Part shown: piece by piece, positions 6,034-10,914 of the stretch
Numbering within the stretch: position 1 is the stretch's first letter
Layout of the letters: each line of letters begins with the position of its first letter
From: an uncultured Clostridia bacterium
GTDB taxonomy: Bacteria; Bacillota; Clostridia; Christensenellales; UBA1242
Assembly (NCBI GenBank): GCA_944381225.1
Contig: CALWKJ010000035.1
Span: 1-10,914 of the forward strand
DNA length: 10,914 nucleotides
Direction: 5' to 3'
The notes under the pieces: generated by a model
Seen by the model: the letters and a program-made list of their open reading frames with translations, nothing else
Databases searched by the model: none
What the model was told of the DNA's origin: nothing
Translations under genes and position numbers: made by a program

Positions 6034-9000
6034 TTACTTTTGCTTTTCTATTTCTTTAACAATGTTATTTATAACCTGATTTTTGTTGTGCCACCAATCT
6101 CTGCTCCAAACTCTAAAAATGTTCCAGCCTTTTGATTTTAAAAATTGATTTCTAAAAACGTCTCTTTCAAGTGGTGAAGGCGAACTTGATATAACTGTTT
6201 GGTCAGTTTCAATTCCCAACAAATATTTATCTTTTTTTCTGTCGTACACAGCAACGCTTATTTTACTATTTGAATTGCCAAGATTAATTTCTGTTTTGTA
6301 GCCAAGTTTTGTTAAGTGTTCGGCAATTTGATTTTCTATAGGCAAAATTGTGCTATTATTTTTTGTAGGCATTACACTCTCATTAAAACTATTTAAAATT
6401 GTTTTAATTTCTTCTTGGTTCCCATTAGAAACTGCTCTTACATATGTTAAATAACTTTTAAGAAGTTTTGGTCCGATGAATTTTGCATTATCAACCTTTA
6501 ATTCCTCTGGTTCAATGCTTGTAACAACATAAATTTTTTGTTTTGCTCTTGTTATTGCAACATTTAATCTATTTTCACCACCTTCGTTTGAAAGCGAACC
6601 AAAGATTGAATTTACTTTGCCATATTCGTTTCTTGCATAACTGATTGAAAATATTATTATATCTCTTTCATCGCCTTGTACATTCTCTAAATTTTTAATA
6701 AATAAACTAACATCTTCTCCGTTTTCAATTCTGTTTGTTTCTTTTATGTACAAATTCCTAAATTCATCATCATTATAACACTGTTTTTCCATTAAATCTT
6801 CTATGCAATTTTCCTGCTCAACATTAAAGGTTATAATTCCTAAAGTTTCGTTGTTTTTTCTGTTCTTTAATATTTTCTTTGTAAGTTCAACAACTTTTTG
6901 CGCTTCAACTATATTTTTCCTATCTTGCCACATTCCATCAACCAAAATTCTTTCAATTGGTTTATGCCTTAAATTTTTTGAAACATTAGGTGCTATTTGA
7001 AGTTTTCCAAAATAAAAGGCTTTGTTTGAAAAATCTATAAGTTCTTCATTTTTGCTTCTATAATGATATGTAATGTTGCTACTAGAAAATCTAGAAACGG
7101 CTAAATCTAGCAAACTTTCAACCTCTAGTGCAGCCTGTGTTGAATAGTCTAAATCATCATCTACGCTTGCCCCCATATACCTTTTCATAAATGTTGTTGT
7201 TGGTCTTAGTTGTTTAGCGTCACCTGCAACAACTATCCTTTTTCCACGATATATGGTTGGAATTGTATTTTCAATAAACACTTGAGATGCCTCATCAAAA
7301 AGCACAACATCAAACATATTGCGTTTTAATGGTAAAATTGTAGAAACATTTTCTGGCGACAACAAAAAGCAAGGAAAAAGTTTAAAAAGATATTCTCCAT
7401 AAACTTCCATGGTTTTTCTTATTGGCCAAAAATTCTGTTTTTTAGAAATTTGATAAACATAATCTTTGCTTTTGGGGCTACCGTCAATCATTTTCTTATA
7501 ATCTTCGTTAAAGCTTTGATTTGCAATTTGTTTGCTTAATTCATTTTGCTGTTTTTTTAAACTAACTATTCTTGACCTTATATTTTCAAAGTCTACAATT
7601 CTTGACAATATTTGTTTTTGAGAAGTTTCATACTTAATTATTTCGTGATACATTCTTATTGGCATAAGCTTTGACAAAACTTCCATATATTTTAAAAATG
7701 TTCCAGAATTTTTATAGGCAAAATTTAAAACTGTTTTTTGATTGTCGTCTAAATTTTTTAAAATGCTATTTGTATCTCTTAAATCAATGTAATTTTCTAC
7801 GGCAAAAAGCAACAATCTTAAAATTGAATTATTTCCATTTAAAATTCCGTCTAGTGCCATTAAATAACCACTTTCAGTTAAAACATCTTTTAAAAATTCA
7901 TAATCTTTAACATACTCGTCAATGGCAACTAACGTGTCATTTATTTGTTCTTCAACCAATTTTTCTTTTTTTAGCATGTTATATTTGGCATAAGGATACA
8001 TTAAAAACATAACATAACTTGCTTTAAGCAATTTCTCTGAATCTGGATAATCAAACTTTGCAATCATTTTAACAAGAGGTTTTATGTTTTTATTTGCCTT
8101 TACTTGATTGTAATACGAAAGAATTTGACGAGAGTATTTATATTTTGCAACATCAAATAGCGCTTGCCTTTTTTGCGACAAATTTTTTAACTTGTTTTGT
8201 GCTTCAATAACAACATGCACGCTTAAATCACTTTTTATATGGTCTATAAAAGGATTTTTCTTTTTTTCTTCAACAAAATTGTAATATAATTCTGCTTTAT
8301 TTTTTTCGTTCAAAACTTCTAGCGCACCATTTAATTCATCATACGATAAAGCCATTAGTCGCTTGTCTTTTAACATTTGTTTATAGATAGCATAATCTAC
8401 CGTTCTTTTCCCAATTTTATATGAATTGTAATACATTTCTTGCAATGAAACACCAAACGGCGTTTTTGTTGTTAAGCAATTTGAAATTATGTTTAAATTG
8501 TTTACTTCGTTGTTTAAGTGCTTTGTTAATTCGTCGTAATCTTTTTGCAATTTGTCACTGTAAACAGAATTTAAAATGTTTTGATGCGCCGAGTAACATC
8601 TTTCATAAAAGGCTCTTTTTTCTTTTTCAGCATCTGTAATAAACATCGCTTTGCCGTTTAAAGTGGAAAGTCTGTTAAAAACAACTTCTAGTGCTGCTTT
8701 TTTTTGCGAAACAACTAAAACTTTTTTGCTCTTACATATAGCGTCAGATATAACATTTACAATGGTTTGAGATTTTCCAGTTCCCGGTGGTCCATAAATA
8801 ACCATGTTGCCACTTTCATTTACTTTTTTAACAACTTGTTCCTGAGCATAATCTACATTGTTTATTAAATATAAGTTTGTGTTTTTAACGCTTTTATGCT
8901 TTGCTCTTTTTGTATTTAAAAGTTCGTTTATACTGTCATTTGTGAGATGTTTTTTCTCAAGTGCAGAATAGTCGTTGTATATAGAATTTGCCAAACTGCA

Positions 9001-9783
9001 CCTTGTTAGCAAACAAAGATGCTTAATGTCTACATTGTCATGTTCGCTTGGTTCTCCGTATCTGTTATATGGAAAAAGATTTTTTCTTGAACTGTATTCA
9101 AATTTTAGTCCAAATGTTTTTAAATAATTAAACAAACTTTGCAAATTGCTAAATTTAGACTTTAAGCAATCATACTCCATTTCAAGTTCTTCTATATTCA
9201 AATGTCCACTATCTGCCATTGCTAACATTAGAGCCTTATTTAACTGAACATTTTCTCCATACTTTAAATAAATATTAACATTTCCATCGTCTATTATATC
9301 TATAACTATTGGAAACATTAGAAGTGGAGCTTTAAAAACATAATTCCTAACTGCCCCAAAAACAAAAGGATAGCACAAATATAACTCGTATCTTCCAGTT
9401 TCTTTTTCTATCTCTTCAATTTCTCGTTTTAAACTTTTTAAATTTTGAACTTCTTGGAGTATTACTTTTTTTGAATACTCTCTTTTTTTTCTTTCATATT
9501 TTTGTTTGTCTTTTTCATTATCAAATTGCATTTGTGGATAAAGTGAATCAATATTGTTTGCTTTTAAAATGGTCTCTTTGTTCTCTTTGCTTATAAGTTT
9601 AAAAACAGTGCTTTTGCCATTCCACAAAATGTCCAAAAGTTCACTGGCCTTTTCTTGGTCTTGATACAAAATTTTACCAATGTCATATCCATTTTTTTTA
9701 TTAAAATTTTTAAGGTATAAATTTCTATTTTTACCACTAATTTCAATTAAACGCTCTTTATAATATGTATATATACTTTTCAT
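6034..9783 (-). CDS. SF1 (COG1112-like) helicase with C-terminal REase-like domain, 1249 aa
   Basis: A large Upf1-like superfamily-1 helicase, acting on DNA or RNA in the cytoplasm. The N-terminal segment RLIEISGKNRNLYL (11-24) and a charged, probably coiled stretch (85-130) precede Walker A GPPGTGKSQT (331-340). A mostly helical insertion of roughly 400 residues follows. Next come motif II DEAS (830-833), GDAKQLRPT (854-862), HYRS (907-910), VQGDERD (1035-1041) and motif VI NRLNVAITRAK (1071-1081). Residues about 1143-1240 resemble the REase_MTES_1575/Vsr-like nuclease: LGIETD (1189-1194) and FRVWSRDWW (1223-1231). From my memory of the family, the usual catalytic Asp (IDLAV) is Ser1176 here, and the following DG and YHS are altered, so nuclease activity is uncertain. 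The start has AAAGGG at 9789-9794. Many relatives are defence proteins. Confidence 0.88.
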   Translation of the reverse strand: MKSIYTYYKERLIEISGKNRNLYLKNFNKKNGYDIGKILYQDQEKASELLDILWNGKSTVFKLISKENKETILKANNIDSLYPQMQFDNEKDKQKYERKKREYSKKVILQEVQNLKSLKREIEEIEKETGRYELYLCYPFVFGAVRNYVFKAPLLMFPIVIDIIDDGNVNIYLKYGENVQLNKALMLAMADSGHLNIEELEMEYDCLKSKFSNLQSLFNYLKTFGLKFEYSSRKNLFPYNRYGEPSEHDNVDIKHLCLLTRCSLANSIYNDYSALEKKHLTNDSINELLNTKRAKHKSVKNTNLYLINNVDYAQEQVVKKVNESGNMVIYGPPGTGKSQTIVNVISDAICKSKKVLVVSQKKAALEVVFNRLSTLNGKAMFITDAEKEKRAFYERCYSAHQNILNSVYSDKLQKDYDELTKHLNNEVNNLNIISNCLTTKTPFGVSLQEMYYNSYKIGKRTVDYAIYKQMLKDKRLMALSYDELNGALEVLNEKNKAELYYNFVEEKKKNPFIDHIKSDLSVHVVIEAQNKLKNLSQKRQALFDVAKYKYSRQILSYYNQVKANKNIKPLVKMIAKFDYPDSEKLLKASYVMFLMYPYAKYNMLKKEKLVEEQINDTLVAIDEYVKDYEFLKDVLTESGYLMALDGILNGNNSILRLLLFAVENYIDLRDTNSILKNLDDNQKTVLNFAYKNSGTFLKYMEVLSKLMPIRMYHEIIKYETSQKQILSRIVDFENIRSRIVSLKKQQNELSKQIANQSFNEDYKKMIDGSPKSKDYVYQISKKQNFWPIRKTMEVYGEYLFKLFPCFLLSPENVSTILPLKRNMFDVVLFDEASQVFIENTIPTIYRGKRIVVAGDAKQLRPTTTFMKRYMGASVDDDLDYSTQAALEVESLLDLAVSRFSSSNITYHYRSKNEELIDFSNKAFYFGKLQIAPNVSKNLRHKPIERILVDGMWQDRKNIVEAQKVVELTKKILKNRKNNETLGIITFNVEQENCIEDLMEKQCYNDDEFRNLYIKETNRIENGEDVSLFIKNLENVQGDERDIIIFSISYARNEYGKVNSIFGSLSNEGGENRLNVAITRAKQKIYVVTSIEPEELKVDNAKFIGPKLLKSYLTYVRAVSNGNQEEIKTILNSFNESVMPTKNNSTILPIENQIAEHLTKLGYKTEINLGNSNSKISVAVYDRKKDKYLLGIETDQTVISSSPSPLERDVFRNQFLKSKGWNIFRVWSRDWWHNKNQVINNIVKEIEKQK

Positions 9784-9795
9784 AAATTCCCTTTA

Positions 9796-9813
9796 ATGTA
9801 TAGTATAATACAT
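9796..9813. promoter_or_regulatory. Inverted repeat over the helicase -10 box (candidate operator)
   Basis: ATGTAT and ATACAT flank the six bases of the -10 box, forming an 18-bp dyad that reaches almost to the predicted transcription start. This is the position expected for a repressor site. Its sequence does not resemble the 26-bp repeats at 10428-10508, so a different regulator, or chance in AT-rich DNA, is possible. Confidence 0.35.
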
Positions 9814-9830
9814 CATTTTTTTTAATTCAA
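9802..9830 (-). promoter_or_regulatory. Promoter of the helicase gene
   Basis: TTGAAT (9825-9830), a 17-base spacer and TATACT (9802-9807) predict a start near 9795, about 12 bases before the ATG. The helicase can therefore be expressed separately from the SLOG gene 82 bases upstream. Confidence 0.6.
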
Positions 9831-9848
9831 GCGAAAAAATTTAAAAAC

Positions 9849-9872
9849 TGTATTTAAATTTGTATTTAAATA
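9849..9872. repeat. Tandem 12-bp direct repeat at the end of the SLOG gene
   Basis: TGTATTTAAATT is followed directly by TGTATTTAAATA. The second copy spans the stop codon of the SLOG gene (9866-9868). It is probably replication slippage in AT-rich DNA. Confidence 0.6.
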
Positions 9873-10423
9873 ATATTTATCCTTATAATTCTTTTATTTT
9901 TTCTTTTTGCATATTGGTATGCAATTTTTGTTCCACTTTTTTTATTTAAATTTATATATGATTTTTTATTGCTGTCTTTTTGTGGTGGAAAGTATTTTTC
10001 ATCATAATAAAAAACACAAAAATCACTGTCGTCTATCATTGCAAAATTTCTTTCAATATAACTTGCTTTATTTGATTTGTATTTTGTTTTATACATGGCT
10101 TCTTGCTCGTAGCAAAATAAATTGATTTGCTTTTTAAAAAATTTTGAATATATTTGCTCCCACTTTTCTTTTTCACTTGAAAGAATAACGCTTTCACTTT
10201 TGCAAGTGTATGCAATTCTTTTAATATAAAAATATTTTTGCTGTAACTTTGTAACGACAACATGACAAAAGTCGTTAAATTGACTTTTGCTTCCAAATAA
10301 AAAATTTGTTACCCCTTGTTTTTCAATTAAATAAATAAGCACCCTTTTTAACTTTTCTTCAAGTAAATTTGATACTTCTATTTTTCTATGACCAATAAAA
10401 CAACAAGATTTATATTTTTCCAT
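9866..10423 (-). CDS. SLOG-family (YpsA/DUF1273-like) protein, 185 aa
   Basis: The start MEKYKSCCFIGHRKIE, the block FLFGSKSQFNDFCHVVV (residues about 41-57), RNFAMIDDSDFCVFYYDE (about 125-142) and the near-C-terminal KSGTKIAYQYA are typical of the SLOG proteins common in Clostridia. The SLOG fold is Rossmann-like; the superfamily is proposed to bind nucleotide-derived ligands, and several members act in defence or signalling systems. No catalytic function can be stated for this one. The Shine-Dalgarno region is poor: the nearest AGGTGA is about 20 bases upstream, so translation may be weak or start differently. It is divergent from the XRE regulator and lies 82 bases upstream of the helicase gene on the same strand. 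Confidence 0.8.
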   Translation of the reverse strand: MEKYKSCCFIGHRKIEVSNLLEEKLKRVLIYLIEKQGVTNFLFGSKSQFNDFCHVVVTKLQQKYFYIKRIAYTCKSESVILSSEKEKWEQIYSKFFKKQINLFCYEQEAMYKTKYKSNKASYIERNFAMIDDSDFCVFYYDEKYFPPQKDSNKKSYINLNKKSGTKIAYQYAKRKNKRIIRINII

Positions 10424-10427
10424 AATA

Positions 10428-10453
10428 TATAAGTGCAGTACGCTTCACCTATA
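10428..10453. promoter_or_regulatory. Operator-like inverted repeat R1 (SLOG side)
   Basis: A 26-bp imperfect inverted repeat with outer arms TATAAGTG and CACCTATA, five bases upstream of the SLOG ATG. It covers the end of the candidate -10 and the predicted start site. Its left 11 bases are identical to R2 (10483-10508), 55 bases away. Confidence 0.65.
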
Positions 10454-10481
10454 TGTTAGCAACTTTATTTTATAATGTCAA
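10453..10481 (-). promoter_or_regulatory. Candidate promoter of the SLOG gene
   Basis: A perfect TTGACA (10476-10481) is followed after 17 bases by TAACAT (10453-10458), a four-of-six -10. The promoter is bracketed by the two inverted repeats, R2 just upstream of the -35 and R1 from the -10 through the start. Confidence 0.5.
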
Positions 10482-10482
10482 A

Positions 10483-10508
10483 TATAAGTGCAATAAATTT
10501 CACTTATA
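10483..10508. promoter_or_regulatory. Operator-like inverted repeat R2 (regulator side)
   Basis: A 26-bp inverted repeat with perfect 8-bp arms TATAAGTG and CACTTATA; 11 of 13 half-site positions are symmetric. On the plus strand a TATAAT at 10471-10476 would start transcription at about 10483, placing R2 over the initial transcribed bases of the regulator gene, as expected for autorepression. The -35 for that promoter is not convincing. Confidence 0.7.
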
Positions 10509-10547
10509 CACATTTTTATTTTTGTAAATAATTTTATGGAGATTGTC

Positions 10548-10790
10548 ATGAACTTAAACAAAGCATTTGCTATTAGATTAAGTGGTATTTTAGTAGAAAG
10601 AAACATAAGTAAATACAAACTTGAAAAAGACTCTGGGCTTACTCATTCTGCATTAAGATATATTTTTAATGAAACAAACAACGATGTGAAATTTTCAACC
10701 ATAGTTAAAGTTTGTCATGCTCTTGATATGTCGTTAAATGAATTTTTTGATAATAAAATTTTTGATATAAAAAATTTAGATTTTGAATAA
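10548..10790 (+). CDS. XRE/Cro-CI-type helix-turn-helix regulator, 80 aa
   Basis: A small DNA-binding regulator of the HTH_3/HTH_26 type that covers little more than the helix-turn-helix domain. The DNA-reading part is ISKYKLEKDSGLTHSALRYI (about residues 20-39), followed by the typical STIVKVCHALDMSLNEFFD. No ligand-binding domain is present. I start at the second ATG (10548-10550), not the first (10536), because GGAG at 10538-10541 is well placed for the second and overlaps the first. It is divergent from the SLOG gene, and two shared inverted repeats lie between them, so it probably represses itself and the SLOG gene. It is the only plus-strand gene here. Confidence 0.88.
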   Translation: MNLNKAFAIRLSGILVERNISKYKLEKDSGLTHSALRYIFNETNNDVKFSTIVKVCHALDMSLNEFFDNKIFDIKNLDFE

Positions 10791-10802
10791 AAAAATAAAT
10801 AA

Positions 10803-10839
10803 AAAAAATCACAATAAAGTTTATTTATTGTGATTTTTT
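10803..10839. terminator. Bidirectional intrinsic terminator between convergent genes
   Basis: A perfect 16-bp stem with a 5-base loop has arms AAAAAATCACAATAAA and TTTATTGTGATTTTTT, with T runs on both strands. It begins 13 bases after the regulator stop. A smaller GCCG/CGGC hairpin follows at 10840-10852. Confidence 0.9.
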
Positions 10840-10870
10840 GCCGTTTTTCGGCAGTCTATAAGTTTATTTT

Positions 10871-10912
10871 TTATTTAACAATAATATTGTCATTCTCAAC
10901 ATCAATATTAAG
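10871..10912 (-). CDS. Possible C-terminal end of a further minus-strand gene
   Basis: One minus-strand frame runs in from the window edge and encodes LNIDVENDNIIVK before a TAA at 10871-10873. The residue mix looks like a real protein end, and the bidirectional terminator next to it fits a convergent gene. Thirteen residues are too few to name it or to be sure. Confidence 0.35.
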   Translation of the reverse strand, partial: LNIDVENDNIIVK

Positions 10913-10914
10913 TG

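Noticed and set aside
10036..10296. 86-aa minus-strand and 72-aa plus-strand frames within the SLOG gene
   Set aside because: Lysine- and phenylalanine-rich shadows of the SLOG coding sequence.
1..10914. CRISPR array, tRNA or rRNA genes, and insertion sequences with transposase
   Set aside because: No regularly spaced repeats, cloverleaf or rRNA-like stretches, or transposase motifs were seen on either strand.

Overview
The window is AT-rich, uses the standard code and carries strong Shine-Dalgarno sites. Its S12, S7 and EF-G sequences and its ABC and SLOG proteins look like a low-GC Gram-positive bacterium, probably a Clostridia-like, possibly uncultured gut lineage. That placement is inference from protein style, not a database match. 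Nearly everything is read on the minus strand; only the small regulator at the right edge is on plus.

Left part (1-1865): the start of the str operon, rpsL (S12), rpsG (S7) and the first 62 codons of fusA (EF-G). A consensus promoter sits about 300 bases upstream of rpsL. Its -35 box lies inside the terminator hairpin of the gene before it. The roughly 270-nt rpsL leader can fold into several hairpins, the last of which looks like an intrinsic terminator. The rpsG-fusA gap is unusually long (471 bases). It holds a 231-bp element with near-perfect 27/28-bp terminal inverted repeats and a core of higher GC packed with hairpins; it could be a MITE-like insertion or a structured intercistronic RNA.

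Middle (1885-6005): a 134-aa unknown protein with its own consensus promoter, then a two-gene operon with a 4-base overlap encoding a heterodimeric ABC exporter. Its two ATP sites are asymmetric: one is canonical, and the other combines a Walker B Glu-to-Asp change, an H-loop His-to-Gln change and an ISQGQ signature.

Right part (6034-10914): a 1249-aa superfamily-1 helicase with a C-terminal restriction-endonuclease-like domain, then upstream of it a SLOG-family protein and a divergently transcribed 80-aa XRE-type regulator. Two 26-bp inverted repeats lie between the SLOG and regulator genes and are probable operators. Regulator, putative nucleotide-ligand sensor and helicase/nuclease together form a possible defence or stress module; this is the best candidate for something undescribed. 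The last bases hold the likely C-terminus of a further minus-strand gene, separated from the regulator by a perfect 16-bp terminator hairpin.
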